Positions 1-9,629 of a stretch of 64,000 nt of DNA are shown piece by piece (the stretch's first letter is position 1; each line of letters begins with the position of its first letter). Source of the DNA: an uncultured beta proteobacterium (GTDB taxonomy: Bacteria; Pseudomonadota; Gammaproteobacteria; Burkholderiales; Burkholderiaceae_C). A program made the translations under genes and the position numbers. The notes beneath the pieces were generated by a model. That model saw only the letters and a list, made by a program, of their open reading frames with translations. It did not search any database and was not told the DNA's origin. The DNA is taken from contig CAISLN010000086.1 of the NCBI GenBank assembly GCA_903886275.1, positions 17,212 to 81,211 of the forward strand. Reading direction: 5' to 3'.

Positions 1-325
1 AGCGCCTGGGGTCGTTCAGGCGCAGCGTGCCCTGCGAAGTCTGCAGGTCAAAATGGTCGTGCTTACCAGCCTCGGCCAAGCCCGAGGCAAAGCCCACACT
101 GCCCGACATGCCCAGATGCACCAGCAACAAGCCGGCGCTCAGATCAAACAACAAATACTTGCCACGCCGGCGCACCGCCAGCACCCGTTGCCCGGTCAGA
201 CGGCCAGGCTCCACGCCCAATGGCCAGCGCAACGGTTTACCAAGGGTGGCCGAAAGAATGGTGGCGCCGCTAATGCCAGCGGCCAGGCTCAGGCGGGTAA
301 CCTCTACTTCGGGCAGTTCAGGCAT
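1..325 (-). CDS. mutM: Formamidopyrimidine-DNA glycosylase, N-terminal part (cut by window edge)
   Basis: Base-excision repair enzyme that removes oxidised purines such as 8-oxoguanine and nicks the abasic site. The start is fixed by the family N-terminus MPELPEVE: the proline after the initiator Met is the catalytic nucleophile and the following Glu is the conserved acid. About 108 N-terminal residues are present, including the LLVHLGMSG stretch typical of this domain; the helix-two-turn-helix and zinc finger lie outside the window. It is divergent from the TPR gene with about 50 bp between them. Confidence 0.95.
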   Translation of the reverse strand, partial: MPELPEVEVTRLSLAAGISGATILSATLGKPLRWPLGVEPGRLTGQRVLAVRRRGKYLLFDLSAGLLLVHLGMSGSVGFASGLAEAGKHDHFDLQTSQGTLRLNDPRR

Positions 326-376
326 GGCTTAGTCATAGGTGTACGAATGCTTTTCATGTTGGATTATTATGGCCCG

Positions 377-2110
377 ATGACTGAACCCAAGCGCCTGAAG
401 TTCCCCACGCTGTTGCTTGCACTGGCTCTAACAGCGCCCATGGTCTGGGCCCAGACCAATGCACCGCTCAACTCCGAGCTCAACAGCAGCCTGCTGTACG
501 AGTTGATGTTGGCGGAAATCAGCGACTACAACAACGATCCCGTTTCGGCCTTCCAGCTGATGCTCGACGCCGCGCAGAAAAGCCGTTCCGACCAACTCTT
601 TGAGCGCGCGGTAGAAATTGCCCTGCGCGCTCGCGCCGGCGAGTCGGCACTGCAGGCATCCCAGGCTTGGAGCCGCAACGCCCCTGGCAACAAGGACGCA
701 ACGCGCTACTTGCTGCAGATCCTGATCGGGCTTAACAAACTGCAGGAAACGGTGGACCCCATCAAGCGCGAACTGGGCGCCATGGCGCCCAGGGAACGCA
801 GCGCAGCCATCAACCTGGTACCGCGTTATTTCGTGCGCGCCACCGACAAAAAGCTCGCCACCCATGTGGTAGAGCAGACGCTGGCCCCTGAACTGGCAAA
901 CCCCGTCACCGGGCCGGCTGCCTTTGCCGCCATAGGCACCATGCGCCTGTTGGCCGAAGATAGCCATGGCGCACTAGAGGCCGCCAAAAAAGGAGCCGCA
1001 CTGAACCGCAAGGCCGAAGAGCCGGTGCAACTGGCATTGGCCTTGACCGACCCCAGGCTGCCCGATGCCGAGGCGCTGGTCATAGCCCACCTGCAAACGG
1101 GTGCACGCCCGGAAGTGCACATGGCCTATGTGCGCAAGCTGCTGGACATGCAACGCTATGCAGACGCGAATGCGCAGGCCAGACAAATCAACGCAGCAGC
1201 ACCGGACTTTGCCGAGGCCTGGTTGGTGCGCGGCTCACTGGCGCTACAGAAGAAAGAGCTGCCAGATGCGCAATCAGCGCTCAGCAACTTTGTGCGATTG
1301 CGCGAGGCGGCCCAGGCTAGCGCAGCCACCGAGACATCCAGCGACCGGGGCCTGGCACAGGGCTACTTTTTGCTGGCTGAAATTGCCGAACAAAGCCAGA
1401 AACCCGATGAGGTAGAGCATTACCTGGCCCTCATCGACAACCCGCAGGACGCGATTCGCGTGCAGGCCCGCCGCGCCGCCATCCTGGCGCGCCAGGGCAA
1501 ACTCGAAGAGGCGCGCGCCCTGATACGCGCCACACCGGAAAGCCTGCCGGAAGACGAGCGCGCCAAGATCAATGCCGAGGCCCAATTGCTACGCGACAAC
1601 AAGCAGTTCCAGCTGGTGTACGACTTCCTGCAAGAGTCGCTGCAGCGCAACCCAGAGGACGCCGATCTGCGCTACGACCTGGCCATGGCGGCAGAGAAGC
1701 TCGACAAGATAGACGAGATGGAAAAGCTGCTGCGCCAAGTGATTGCCGACAAGCCCGAATACCACCACGCCTACAACGCACTGGGCTACTCGCTGGCCGA
1801 TCGCAAGCTGCGCCTGCCCGAGGCCAGGGAACTGGTCAAAAAGGCCTTGGCATTCGCACCCAACGACCCCTTCATTCTGGACAGCCTGGGCTGGGTGGAA
1901 TTTCGCAGCGGCAACCTGGACCAAGCGCGGCAAATTTTGCAGGGCGCCTTTGAGGCCAAGCCAGACGCCGAAATCGCCGCCCACCTGGGCGAGGTGTTGT
2001 GGAGCCTGGGCGACAAAGACCAGGCCCACGCGGTTTGGAACAGCGGCTTGCTGCAAAATCCCGACAACGACACCCTGCTAGACACCATCAAGCGCCTGAG
2101 CACGCTGTGA
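377..2110 (+). CDS. Secreted tetratricopeptide-repeat protein
   Basis: A 577-residue exported TPR protein of unknown precise role, conserved beside lolB in Burkholderiales. The ATG at 377 is chosen because it gives a clean signal peptide (basic start, hydrophobic core, cleavage near VWAQ); an in-frame reading continues upstream but overlaps mutM. The body is helical with several degenerate TPR units; the clearest lie in the last third (for example AYNALGYSLADRK and PFILDSLGWVEFRSGN). The stop overlaps the lolB start by one base, so translation is probably coupled. A scaffold role at the envelope is inference; no catalytic motif is visible. Confidence 0.85.
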   Translation: MTEPKRLKFPTLLLALALTAPMVWAQTNAPLNSELNSSLLYELMLAEISDYNNDPVSAFQLMLDAAQKSRSDQLFERAVEIALRARAGESALQASQAWSRNAPGNKDATRYLLQILIGLNKLQETVDPIKRELGAMAPRERSAAINLVPRYFVRATDKKLATHVVEQTLAPELANPVTGPAAFAAIGTMRLLAEDSHGALEAAKKGAALNRKAEEPVQLALALTDPRLPDAEALVIAHLQTGARPEVHMAYVRKLLDMQRYADANAQARQINAAAPDFAEAWLVRGSLALQKKELPDAQSALSNFVRLREAAQASAATETSSDRGLAQGYFLLAEIAEQSQKPDEVEHYLALIDNPQDAIRVQARRAAILARQGKLEEARALIRATPESLPEDERAKINAEAQLLRDNKQFQLVYDFLQESLQRNPEDADLRYDLAMAAEKLDKIDEMEKLLRQVIADKPEYHHAYNALGYSLADRKLRLPEARELVKKALAFAPNDPFILDSLGWVEFRSGNLDQARQILQGAFEAKPDAEIAAHLGEVLWSLGDKDQAHAVWNSGLLQNPDNDTLLDTIKRLSTL

Positions 2111-2595
2111 TGCGAACGCATCGCTTGTGGCTGCAAGGCGGCCTGCTGCTGGCCTGCTTGGCGGGCTGCGCTACTGCGCCTGTGGCAAGCAGGCCGGCCG
2201 AGGAAACGCACTGGCAGGGCCGACTGGCGCTCAGGGTCTACAGCAAGCCGGTGCAGGCTTTTTCGGCCAGTTTCGATTTGCAGGGCCGACCCGCCAATGG
2301 CACGCTAACGCTGACATCCCCGCTGGGCACCACGTTGGCGCGCATGCAATGGGACCAAGGCTCGGCCACCCTTCTGGCCAACGGCGAACAAAAAGATTTC
2401 GATTCGCTGCAGGCGCTGGCACTCAGCCTCACAGGAACCGACCTCCCTGTGGCCAGCCTGTTTGCCTGGTTGCAGGGCAAGGACGAGGCAGCGCCCGGTT
2501 GGCAAGTCGATCTGAAAGACCTGTCCGATGGTCGCCTGCAGGCGCGCCACATTGAAGAAGTGCAGGCCGAGCTGAAAATCATTCTGGAACGCTGA
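2110..2595 (+). CDS. lolB: Outer-membrane lipoprotein LolB
   Basis: LolB receives lipoproteins from LolA and inserts them into the outer membrane. The 161-residue product starts with a lipoprotein signal ending in the lipobox LAGC, followed by a fold of LolB size with the typical W-x-G-R-L-A-L-R start of the barrel. The ATG overlaps the TPR stop (TGATG). It is followed 32 bp later by ispE, the usual lolB-ispE order in Proteobacteria. Divergent sequence is normal for LolB, so the assignment rests on lipobox, length and neighbour. Confidence 0.88.
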   Translation: MRTHRLWLQGGLLLACLAGCATAPVASRPAEETHWQGRLALRVYSKPVQAFSASFDLQGRPANGTLTLTSPLGTTLARMQWDQGSATLLANGEQKDFDSLQALALSLTGTDLPVASLFAWLQGKDEAAPGWQVDLKDLSDGRLQARHIEEVQAELKIILER

Positions 2596-2627
2596 GCCCC
2601 ACACCCTGCGCCACCGATAATGCCGCC

Positions 2628-3494
2628 ATGCAGGCGCTCTACGACATACCGGCTCCGGCCAAACTCAATCTCTTTTTGCACATCACCGGGCGCCGTGCGG
2701 ATGGCTACCATCTGCTGCAATCGGCCTTCATGCTGATTGACTGGTGTGACACCCTTCATTTTGAAATCCGCAACGATGGCGCAGTGACGCGTGAGGACCT
2801 GAGCTGGGCCCTGCCCGCAGACGATTTATGCGTACGCGCTGCCAAGGCCTTGCAGCTTGCCAGCGCTTGTTCCAAGGGAGTGCACATAGGCATACGCAAG
2901 TCGGTGCCAGCGCAGGCTGGCATGGGCGGCGGCTCGTCAGATGCGGCCTCCACCCTGCTGGCGTTGAATCGCCTGTGGGGTCTGAAGCTATCGCTGCAGG
3001 AGCTGATGTCCATCGGCCTGGCGCTGGGCGCCGACGTGCCTTTTTTCCTCAGCGGCGGCCATGCATGGGTCGAAGGCATTGGCGAGAAAATAACGCGGCT
3101 ACAATTGCCAGCTGCGCAGTTTGTTGTGGTCAAGCCGGAAGCCGGTTTGGACACCAAATTGATTTTTTCTGACCCAAGCCTAAAACGCGATTCTTTGCCT
3201 GCTACAATTGCAGGCTTCGCTGCAAACGAACTGACCTTCGGTCAAAACGACTTGCAAGCCGTAGCCCAGAAGTTGTGCCCCGGAGTGAAGCAAGCCCTTC
3301 TTTGGCTTGCGTCGCAAGGGCTTGATGGCAGGATGACCGGTTCAGGAAGTGCAGTGTTTGCGCAGTTGCGCCAAGCCGTAGATTTGGATAGCGCACCGGG
3401 TGCGATGCAAGTCAGGTTGTGCAGCAGTTTGGATGTTCACCCGCTCAGCGGTTGGGCAGACAGCAATGGTTTATCGGTTGTTAGCATTAGTTAG
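2628..3494 (+). CDS. ispE: 4-diphosphocytidyl-2-C-methyl-D-erythritol kinase
   Basis: Phosphorylates CDP-methylerythritol in the MEP pathway of isoprenoid synthesis, in the cytoplasm. The 288-residue GHMP kinase opens with [14 protein letters not shown], carrying the conserved P-A-K-L-N-L motif, and has the ATP-binding glycine loop [13 protein letters not shown] at about residues 97-109 and a C-terminal [11 protein letters not shown] motif. Length is normal. It sits between lolB and tRNA-Gln, the common betaproteobacterial arrangement; the promoter for tRNA-Gln/prs probably lies within its last 300 bases. Confidence 0.96.
   Translation: MQALYDIPAPAKLNLFLHITGRRADGYHLLQSAFMLIDWCDTLHFEIRNDGAVTREDLSWALPADDLCVRAAKALQLASACSKGVHIGIRKSVPAQAGMGGGSSDAASTLLALNRLWGLKLSLQELMSIGLALGADVPFFLSGGHAWVEGIGEKITRLQLPAAQFVVVKPEAGLDTKLIFSDPSLKRDSLPATIAGFAANELTFGQNDLQAVAQKLCPGVKQALLWLASQGLDGRMTGSGSAVFAQLRQAVDLDSAPGAMQVRLCSSLDVHPLSGWADSNGLSVVSIS
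3197..3211 (+). promoter_or_regulatory. Possible promoter -10 element for tRNA-Gln/prs, inside ispE
   Basis: TACAAT at 3203-3208 resembles a sigma-70 -10 box and lies about 300 bases before tRNA-Gln. The surrounding word GCTACAATTGC also occurs at 3098-3108. No good -35 box is seen at the expected spacing, so this is only a suggestion. Confidence 0.2.
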
Positions 3495-3504
3495 CAACCC
3501 GTGT

Positions 3505-3581
3505 AGGGGAGTCGCCAAGTTGGTTAAGGCACTGGATTTTGATTCCAGCATGCGAAGGTTCGAGTCCTTCTTCCCCTGCCA
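3505..3581 (+). tRNA. tRNA-Gln (anticodon TTG)
   Basis: A full cloverleaf can be folded by eye: acceptor stem AGGGGAG paired with TTCCCCT (one G-T pair), anticodon stem CTGGA/TCCAG around loop TTTTGAT with anticodon TTG at 3539-3541, and T arm GAAGG-TTCGAGT-CCTTC. The discriminator is G, and CCA (3579-3581) is encoded. This tRNA reads CAA and, by wobble, CAG. Its place between ispE and prs is conserved in Burkholderiales. Confidence 0.95.
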
Positions 3582-3584
3582 AAT

Positions 3585-3629
3585 CTGTTGTTGGATCGTT
3601 GTCCACAACAGGTTGCGCAAAATTGCAAC
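3585..3629 (+). other. Two hairpins between tRNA-Gln and prs
   Basis: Arms CTGTTGT (3585-3591) and ACAACAG (3605-3611) form one stem, extended by GGA/TCC across a one-base bulge. GTTGC (3612-3616) and GCAAC (3625-3629) form a second. Neither has a following T run, so they look like processing or leader structures rather than terminators. tRNA-Gln and prs may share a transcript. Confidence 0.4.
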
Positions 3630-3658
3630 GTAAACCTCTATCTTTCGCTGGAACCCGA

Positions 3659-4636
3659 ATGCAGGCACCCACTCCTCCCGATTTCATGGTCTTTACCGGT
3701 AATGCCAATCCCGGCATGGCCGCATCGATCGCCGAGAACCTCGGCATTTCGCTGGGGTCTGCTACGGTAGGCCGCTTCTCCGATGGAGAAGTCACCGTCG
3801 AGATCAACCAAAACGTGCGGGCACGCGATGTGTTTGTGGTCCAGAGCACCTGTGCCCCGACCAACGAAAACCTGATGGAGCTGCTGATCATGGTGGATGC
3901 GCTCAAGCGCGCATCGGCCGAGCGCATCAGTGCCGTCATCCCCTATTTTGGTTATGCCCGTCAGGACCGCCGCCCACGCTCCACCCGCGTGCCGATCACG
4001 GCCAAGGTGGTGGCCAATATGCTGCAGGCAGTCGGTGTGGCACGCGTGCTGACCATGGACTTGCATGCCGACCAGATCCAAGGCTTCTTTGATATCCCGG
4101 TGGACAATATTTACGCCTCGCCGGTGCTGCTGGGCGATCTGCGCCAAAAGAATTACGAAGACCTGATCGTGGTCTCGCCCGATGTGGGTGGCGTGGTGCG
4201 TGCCCGTGCGCTGGCCAAGCAGCTCAATTGCGATCTGGCCATCATCGACAAGCGCCGCCCCCGCGCCAATGTGTCTGAAGTGATGCATGTGATCGGCGAG
4301 ATTGACGGACGCAACTGCGTCATCATGGACGACATGATTGACACCGCCGGGACCCTGGTCAAGGCTGCCGAAGTGCTCAAGGCACGCGGCGCCAAGAAGG
4401 TCTATGCCTATTGCACGCACCCGATTTTTTCGGGCCCAGCCATCGAACGCATTGCCAACGGCAGCGCGCTCGACGAAGTGGTGGTGACCGACACCATCCC
4501 CCTGAGCGCTGCAGCCTTGCAGTGCGCCAAGATTCGCCAACTCACCGTGGCTCCGCTGATCGCCGAGACGATACAGCGCATTGCCAAGGGTGAGTCGGTG
4601 ATGAGTTTGTTCTCTGACCAAGAGAACTTATTCTAA
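3659..4636 (+). CDS. prs: Ribose-phosphate pyrophosphokinase (PRPP synthetase)
   Basis: Makes PRPP from ribose 5-phosphate and ATP for nucleotide, His and Trp synthesis. The 325-residue protein has the N-terminal [10 protein letters not shown] motif, the flexible-loop region [10 protein letters not shown] at about 97-106, and the PRPP-binding loop [10 protein letters not shown] at about 224-233. The ATG at 3659 gives the short N-terminal extension common in betaproteobacteria; a second ATG at 3686 would give a product closer to the E. coli length. It lies downstream of tRNA-Gln and ends at a hairpin terminator before rplY. Confidence 0.96.
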   Translation: MQAPTPPDFMVFTGNANPGMAASIAENLGISLGSATVGRFSDGEVTVEINQNVRARDVFVVQSTCAPTNENLMELLIMVDALKRASAERISAVIPYFGYARQDRRPRSTRVPITAKVVANMLQAVGVARVLTMDLHADQIQGFFDIPVDNIYASPVLLGDLRQKNYEDLIVVSPDVGGVVRARALAKQLNCDLAIIDKRRPRANVSEVMHVIGEIDGRNCVIMDDMIDTAGTLVKAAEVLKARGAKKVYAYCTHPIFSGPAIERIANGSALDEVVVTDTIPLSAAALQCAKIRQLTVAPLIAETIQRIAKGESVMSLFSDQENLF

Positions 4637-4675
4637 AAAGCAAACGCCGCTGCATCCTGCAGCAAGCGTTTTTAT
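4637..4675 (+). terminator. Rho-independent terminator after prs
   Basis: Just after the prs stop, AAACGC(C)GCTGCA pairs with TGCAGC(A)AGCGTTT around a TCC loop, followed by TTTATT. The structure is G/C-rich in the stem and T-rich after it, so it should end or attenuate transcription before rplY. Confidence 0.75.
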
Positions 4676-4722
4676 TAAACCGGAGTCGCACTGGTCGCGG
4701 TGGATTCCTCTAGGAGTAAGTT

Positions 4723-5397
4723 ATGAAATTTGTCGCTTTTGAGCGCGCTAAGCAGGGCACGGGTGCGAGCCGCCGTCTCCGCAATTCGGGTCGCACACCT
4801 GGCATCGTTTACGGTGGATCGGCTGATACCACCCTGATCGAACTCGATCACAACGCCCTGTGGCACACCATCAAGAAAGAAGCCTTCCACGCTTCCGTGC
4901 TGAACATGGAACTCAATGGCGTCGAACACAAGGTTCTTTTGCGTGACCTGCAAATGCACCCCTACAAGCAGTTGATTCTGCACATCGACTTCCAACGCGT
5001 GGACGCAACCACCAAACTGCACATGAAGGTGCCATTGCACTTCTTCGGTGACGAACTGTCACCCGCGGTCAAGACCGACGGTTGCATCGCCAACCACGTG
5101 CTGACCGAAATCGAAGTGCTGTGCCTGCCCACCGATCTGCCTGAGTTCATCAAGGTGGACCTGAGCGGACTCAAAAAAGGCCGTTCCCTGCACGTGACTG
5201 ACGTCGTCCTGCCCAAGGGCGTGACCGCCGCCAAGCACGGCAGCGTCAACCCCGTGGTGGTCTCCGTGGTGATGATCGCCGGTGCCGTGGTCGAAGCCCC
5301 TGCTGCCGATGCCGCTGTACCCGCCAAGGGTGGCAAAGCCGGTGCCAAGCCTGCTGCCAAGGCCGCTCCCGCTGCCAAGCCTGCTGCCAAGAAGTAA
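4723..5397 (+). CDS. rplY: 50S ribosomal protein L25, long (Ctc/TL5) form
   Basis: Binds 5S rRNA in the large subunit. The 224-residue product has the N-terminal L25 domain ([18 protein letters not shown], then PGIVYGG) and the second beta domain of the Ctc/TL5 type, ending in an Ala/Lys/Pro-rich tail (about residues 190-224). A strong Shine-Dalgarno run, TAGGAGTAAG, precedes the ATG. Position between prs and pth is the usual one. A strong terminator follows. Confidence 0.96.
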   Translation: MKFVAFERAKQGTGASRRLRNSGRTPGIVYGGSADTTLIELDHNALWHTIKKEAFHASVLNMELNGVEHKVLLRDLQMHPYKQLILHIDFQRVDATTKLHMKVPLHFFGDELSPAVKTDGCIANHVLTEIEVLCLPTDLPEFIKVDLSGLKKGRSLHVTDVVLPKGVTAAKHGSVNPVVVSVVMIAGAVVEAPAADAAVPAKGGKAGAKPAAKAAPAAKPAAKK

Positions 5398-5416
5398 TCT
5401 ACTTTTTGTTTGCACA

Positions 5417-5444
5417 AAAGGCCCACCTCGGTGGGCCTTTTTTG
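5417..5444 (+). terminator. Rho-independent terminator after rplY
   Basis: Perfect stem GGCCCACC/GGTGGGCC with a two-base TC loop, flanked by AAAA before and TTTTTT after. The A/T flanks could let it work on both strands, but the neighbouring genes are all on the plus strand. Confidence 0.92.
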
Positions 5445-5510
5445 TTGCCTGAAAGACCTGCAGACGCAGGCCACTTCCATGCGATTTCCAAACTCTTTTA
5501 CCATCGGCAC

Positions 5511-6179
5511 ATGATCAAACTGTTTGTCGGCCTGGGCAATCCGGGCCCGGAATACGAGGCCACGCGGCACAACGCCGGCGCTTGGTGGATAGATGCCTTG
5601 GCGCGTCAACTGAAAGTGCCCATGGGGATGGACCGCAGCTACCACGGCTTTGTGGCGCGCACCACCATCGGTGGGCAAACCGTCTGGCTACTGCAACCAC
5701 AAACCTTTATGAACCTGTCGGGCAAGTCGGTTGCTGCGTTGGCGCGCTTTTTCAAAATCCTGCCCAACGAAATTCTGGTGGCCCACGATGAGCTCGACGT
5801 GGTGCCCGGCGAGGCCAAGCTCAAGTTCGGCGGCAGCCATGCCGGCCACAACGGCCTGCGCGACATCCACGCCCAGCTCGGCTCTCCCGACTACTGGCGC
5901 CTGCGCCTGGGCGTGGGCCATCCCGGCGACAAGGCCGAAGTGGTGAACTGGGTGTTGAAGAAACCCTCGCTAGACCATCGCATTGCCATTGAGCAGGCCA
6001 TAGACCGCTCCCTCAAGGCCGTGCCACACCTGCTAGCCGGTGAAATGGACAAGGCCACCATGCTGATCCACACTAGCAAAGCGCCGCGCCCCAAGCTGCC
6101 CAAACCGGTGCTAGCGACGCCGGCTGAAACCGGCTTGCCCAGCGCGTCTGCGCCACCAGACTTCGGCGGTGCGGTCTAG
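5511..6179 (+). CDS. pth: Peptidyl-tRNA hydrolase
   Basis: Recycles peptidyl-tRNA released from stalled ribosomes by cutting the ester bond. The 222-residue product starts [12 protein letters not shown] and carries the catalytic His of TRHNAG at residue 20, the FMNLSG motif with its Asn, and HDELD with the conserved Asp. The last ~30 residues are a Pro/Ala-rich extension beyond the usual ~190-195 residues. The reading frame is open upstream, but the ATG at 5511 matches the family N-terminus and lies beyond the rplY terminator. Confidence 0.96.
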   Translation: MIKLFVGLGNPGPEYEATRHNAGAWWIDALARQLKVPMGMDRSYHGFVARTTIGGQTVWLLQPQTFMNLSGKSVAALARFFKILPNEILVAHDELDVVPGEAKLKFGGSHAGHNGLRDIHAQLGSPDYWRLRLGVGHPGDKAEVVNWVLKKPSLDHRIAIEQAIDRSLKAVPHLLAGEMDKATMLIHTSKAPRPKLPKPVLATPAETGLPSASAPPDFGGAV

Positions 6180-6216
6180 CAAACTTTTCCTCCACGTGCG
6201 CGAAAGGGAAGAAGCC

Positions 6217-6654
6217 ATGCAGCGTTTGAAATCCCTTGCCATCACCGCCCTGCTGTTAGCAGTCGGCAGCGCTGGTGCACAAACCGTGTATCGCTGCGGC
6301 AGCAGCTACAGCCAGACCCCTTGCGCCAACGCTGTCGAGGTGCAGACCGATGACCCACGCAGCGATGCGCAGCGCGCCGCCGCCCGCGAGGGACTGGCGC
6401 GCGACAAGGCCTTGGCAAAGGACCTGGAGGCAAGCCGGCGCAAAGACGAGGCGGCTGCGTTGGCCGCCAACAAGCAGGCAATGGAGCAGGAGAAGCTGGC
6501 CATTGCCCGTGCTAGCGCCGCACGCAAAAAGCAGGAGACCGTTGTCCCTAAAAAGGCCAGCAGCGCAACTAAGCGCAAGGCCAAGCCGCCTGAAGTGTTC
6601 ATGTCAAACTCCACCGCTGGCAGCGGCAAAAAGAGCAAAACCAAAAAACCCTGA
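6217..6654 (+). CDS. Small exported protein, DUF4124-like N-terminus, Lys/Ala-rich
   Basis: A 145-residue protein with a signal peptide (cleavage near GSAGAQ), then TVYRCG-x-x-YSQTPC, the two-Cys pattern seen at the start of DUF4124-type periplasmic proteins. A charged Ala/Lys/Arg helix of about 60 residues follows, then a basic tail. The ATG at 6217 is preferred because the signal peptide begins there, and GGGAAGAAG upstream can serve as ribosome site. It follows pth closely. Function unknown; a cell-wall or envelope role is only inference. Confidence 0.75.
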   Translation: MQRLKSLAITALLLAVGSAGAQTVYRCGSSYSQTPCANAVEVQTDDPRSDAQRAAAREGLARDKALAKDLEASRRKDEAAALAANKQAMEQEKLAIARASAARKKQETVVPKKASSATKRKAKPPEVFMSNSTAGSGKKSKTKKP

Positions 6655-6682
6655 GTAGGACCGGCCTCCTCAAGCAACTTTT

Positions 6683-6982
<300 letters not shown>

Positions 6983-7038
6983 TTATCGCAAGCCAGCCGA
7001 CAACAACCCCTGCACTCCACCAATCACCTACTGCCGCA

Positions 7039-8460
7039 ATGCGCACCGCAACCGAGCAATCCCTGCCCCTGCACGATTGGAGCGCATACGCGCTGGTGGC
7101 CGCCTACCGTTGCCGGGCGCTGTCGCCAGTGGAGGTAGTGGAGTCTGCGCTGAACCATATCGCGCAGTGGGAGCCCCATATCCGCGCCAGCTACTTGCTG
7201 CGCCCCGAGCGGGCCATCGCCAGCGCCCAAGCGTCTGAAGCCCGCTGGCTGCGCCGGGAACCGCTCAGCGCCCTGGACGGTGTGCCCGTCACACTCAAGG
7301 ACAACATCGCCACCCAGGGCGACCCCAGCCCTTTGGGCACGCGCGCCACCGACTGCGTTGCGGCAAAGGCCGACTCCCCACCCGCCGCGCGCCTGCGCGA
7401 GGCTGGCACAGTGCTGCTGTGCAAAACCACCATGCCCGACTACGGCATGCTGTCCTCCGGTGTCTCCAGCTTTCACCCGCTGGCACGCAACCCCTGGGAC
7501 CTGCGCAAGACACCGGGCGGCTCCAGCGCCGGGGCAGCGGCCGCTGCGGCTGCCGGCTACGGCCCCCTGCATGTGGGTACCGACATAGGCGGCTCACTGC
7601 GCCTGCCCGCCAGCTGGTGCGGTATCTTCAGCCTCAAACCCAGTCTGGGACGCATCCCGATTGACCCGCCCTACACCGGCCGCGCCGCAGGTCCAATGAC
7701 CCGCTGCGTCAGTGACGCCGCGCTGATGATGCGCGCCCTGAGTTGGCCCGATGCGCGCGACAGCATGAGCCTGCCGTTTGAGTCGATTGACTGGGACAAC
7801 TGGGACCGCCCATTGAACCAGCTCGACGGCGTGCACATAGGCCTGTTGCTCGATGCCGGTTGCGGCCTGACTGTGGAGCCCGAGGTGCGGTCGGCCGTGC
7901 TGCGCGCCGCCAGACTGTTCGAGGGTGCGGGCGCCATCGTCACCCCTATGCAGCCGTTTTTGACACGGCAGATGCTCGACGGCATGGACCTGGCCTGGCG
8001 CATGCGCTCGCAGCTCGATCTGGTGGCCCTGAGCGAAGAACGCCGCGCCACCGTGCTGCCCTATATCCGGGCCTGGGCCTACAGCGCTCACGGCCTCTCG
8101 GGCGCAGAGATGTTCCTTGCCACCAGCCAGTTCCACGCCACCCGCGTGGCCACGGTGAACGCCTGCAACGCCTTTGACTATGTGATTTCGCCCACCGCGC
8201 CGATTGCCGCCTTTGACGCCGAGCTGCCCTCGCCCACCAACGACCCGCTGCGTCCGCTAGAGCACATCGCCTTCACCGTGCCCTTCAACATGTCGGAGCA
8301 ACCCGCCGCCAGCATCAACTGCGGCTACACCCAAGCCGGCCTGCCCATAGGCCTGCAGATTGCGGGAAGGCGCTTTGATGACCTAGGGGTGCTGCAGCTG
8401 AGCCGTGCCTTCGAGGTTTTGCGCGGGCCGCAAAGACCCTGGCCGCTGCCACCGGCCTGA
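7039..8460 (+). CDS. Amidase-signature family amidohydrolase
   Basis: Hydrolyses an amide of unknown identity. The 473-residue protein has the Ser-cisSer-Lys triad of the family: Lys87 in VTLKDN, the Gly/Ser-rich GGSSAGA loop around residue 162, and the nucleophile Ser186 in TDIGGS. The ATG at 7039 is preferred over one at 6970, which would start only 11 bp from the divergent ferredoxin gene and add a low-complexity leader. It converges with coaD; a short GC hairpin (CGGGC-AAC-GCCCG, 8468-8480) lies between. GatA is unlikely, since no gatB or gatC is nearby. Confidence 0.88.
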   Translation: MRTATEQSLPLHDWSAYALVAAYRCRALSPVEVVESALNHIAQWEPHIRASYLLRPERAIASAQASEARWLRREPLSALDGVPVTLKDNIATQGDPSPLGTRATDCVAAKADSPPAARLREAGTVLLCKTTMPDYGMLSSGVSSFHPLARNPWDLRKTPGGSSAGAAAAAAAGYGPLHVGTDIGGSLRLPASWCGIFSLKPSLGRIPIDPPYTGRAAGPMTRCVSDAALMMRALSWPDARDSMSLPFESIDWDNWDRPLNQLDGVHIGLLLDAGCGLTVEPEVRSAVLRAARLFEGAGAIVTPMQPFLTRQMLDGMDLAWRMRSQLDLVALSEERRATVLPYIRAWAYSAHGLSGAEMFLATSQFHATRVATVNACNAFDYVISPTAPIAAFDAELPSPTNDPLRPLEHIAFTVPFNMSEQPAASINCGYTQAGLPIGLQIAGRRFDDLGVLQLSRAFEVLRGPQRPWPLPPA

Positions 8461-8486
8461 ACAGCGCCGGGCAACGCCCGTCCGTT

Positions 8487-8975
8487 TCAGCCCTTGAGTT
8501 TTTCCATCAGGCGCGCATGCACCTCGGGCGCCACAAACTGCCGCACATCGCCCTTAAGCGTGGCGATCTCACGCACCAGGGTGCTGCTGATGAACTGGTA
8601 ACGCGCATCCGGCGTCAAAAAAATCGTGTCCACGTCGGGCGCCAAGGCGCGGTTCATGCCGGCCAGTTGGGCCTCGTAATCGAAGTCGGTTACCGAGCGC
8701 ACACCACGCACCATGACGCTTGCGCCCTGTGCCACAGCAAAGTCGCGCACCAGCCCGCTGAAGGGCTCCACGCGCACATTCGCAAGCGCTGCAAACACTT
8801 CGCGCACCGTCTCCAACCGCTCCTCCAACGTGAACATCGTCTTCTTGTGGTGGGCCGCCGCCACCGCCACCACCACGTTGGCAAACAGGCCGGCGCTGCG
8901 CCTGATCAGGTCCTGGTGGCCCAGGGTGATGGGGTCAAAGGTGCCGGGAAAAACGGCGCTCACTGGCTTGGCCAT
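8487..8975 (-). CDS. coaD: Phosphopantetheine adenylyltransferase
   Basis: Fourth step of CoA synthesis: adenylates 4'-phosphopantetheine to dephospho-CoA. The 162-residue product has the nucleotidyltransferase signature GTFDPITLGH (residues 11-20) and the C-terminal ISSTLVRE motif. Transcribed after rsmD with a 30 bp gap, the usual rsmD-coaD pair. Confidence 0.97.
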   Translation of the reverse strand: MAKPVSAVFPGTFDPITLGHQDLIRRSAGLFANVVVAVAAAHHKKTMFTLEERLETVREVFAALANVRVEPFSGLVRDFAVAQGASVMVRGVRSVTDFDYEAQLAGMNRALAPDVDTIFLTPDARYQFISSTLVREIATLKGDVRQFVAPEVHARLMEKLKG

Positions 8976-9005
8976 GCTGCTGCTCCAGAAATCAACAAAC
9001 GGGGC

Positions 9006-9629
9006 TCAGGCCAGGCGCAACAAATGCGCGTGCACCGCGCCAGCCTTGAGGTATTTGTGCACGACCAGACCCATGGGCGCAAGCAGCTCATCGGTCCATT
9101 TGGTGGGTGACTCCAGGTAGATCCAACCGGTGGGCGTGATGGCCTTGGCGCAGGCATTGAGTGCGGGCACCAGCAGCGGCGCATCGAACGGCGGGTCCAG
9201 AAAAATCAGGTCACAGCTGGCGGGTGCCGCCTGGCGTATGGACACCACGCCGTCGCCGCGCTGCAACTGCACCGCTGTGGCGGCCAACTGGTCCTTGGTC
9301 TTTTGCAACTGGGCCACCAGGGCTGAGTCAGACTCCACCAGCACCACATTAGTGGCGCCGCGCGAAGCGGCCTCAAAGCCCAGCACGCCGGTGCCGGCAA
9401 AGGCGTCTATGCAGCGCCAACCGGTCAGATCCTGGCCCAGCCAGTTGAACAGGGTTTCGCGCACCCGGTCGGGCGTGGGGCGCAGACCCGGTTTGTCGGA
9501 CACCTTGAGTTTGGTGCGCTTCCACAGGCCTCCAATGATGCGGACTTCGTGGGTTTGCGCGGCGCGTGGTTTGTGCACACGTTTGGGTTTGCTGGCAGGG
9601 GATGCTCTTTTGGTGACTTTGGTACTCAT
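9006..9629 (-). CDS. rsmD: 16S rRNA (guanine966-N2)-methyltransferase
   Basis: Methylates G966 of 16S rRNA using SAM. The 207-residue protein has a basic N-terminal tail, then RIIGGLWKRTKL, the family motif RPTPDRVRETLFNWL, the SAM loop DAFAGTGVLGFEA and the catalytic DPPF. In most Burkholderiales the gene upstream on the same strand is the M16 peptidase pair next to ftsY; here about 6.2 kb of pilus genes stand between. Confidence 0.96.
   Translation of the reverse strand: MSTKVTKRASPASKPKRVHKPRAAQTHEVRIIGGLWKRTKLKVSDKPGLRPTPDRVRETLFNWLGQDLTGWRCIDAFAGTGVLGFEAASRGATNVVLVESDSALVAQLQKTKDQLAATAVQLQRGDGVVSIRQAAPASCDLIFLDPPFDAPLLVPALNACAKAITPTGWIYLESPTKWTDELLAPMGLVVHKYLKAGAVHAHLLRLA

Noticed and set aside
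53..376. N-terminal extension of the TPR protein
   Set aside because: It overlaps mutM on the other strand and places a signal peptide in the middle of the product.
3539..3658. N-terminal extension of prs through the tRNA gene
   Set aside because: The frame is open through tRNA-Gln by chance; PRPP synthetase begins at 3659 or 3686.
7039..8460. Amidase as GatA (Glu-tRNA amidotransferase subunit A)
   Set aside because: No gatB or gatC nearby, and the surroundings are CoA and ferredoxin genes; a general amidase-signature enzyme fits better.
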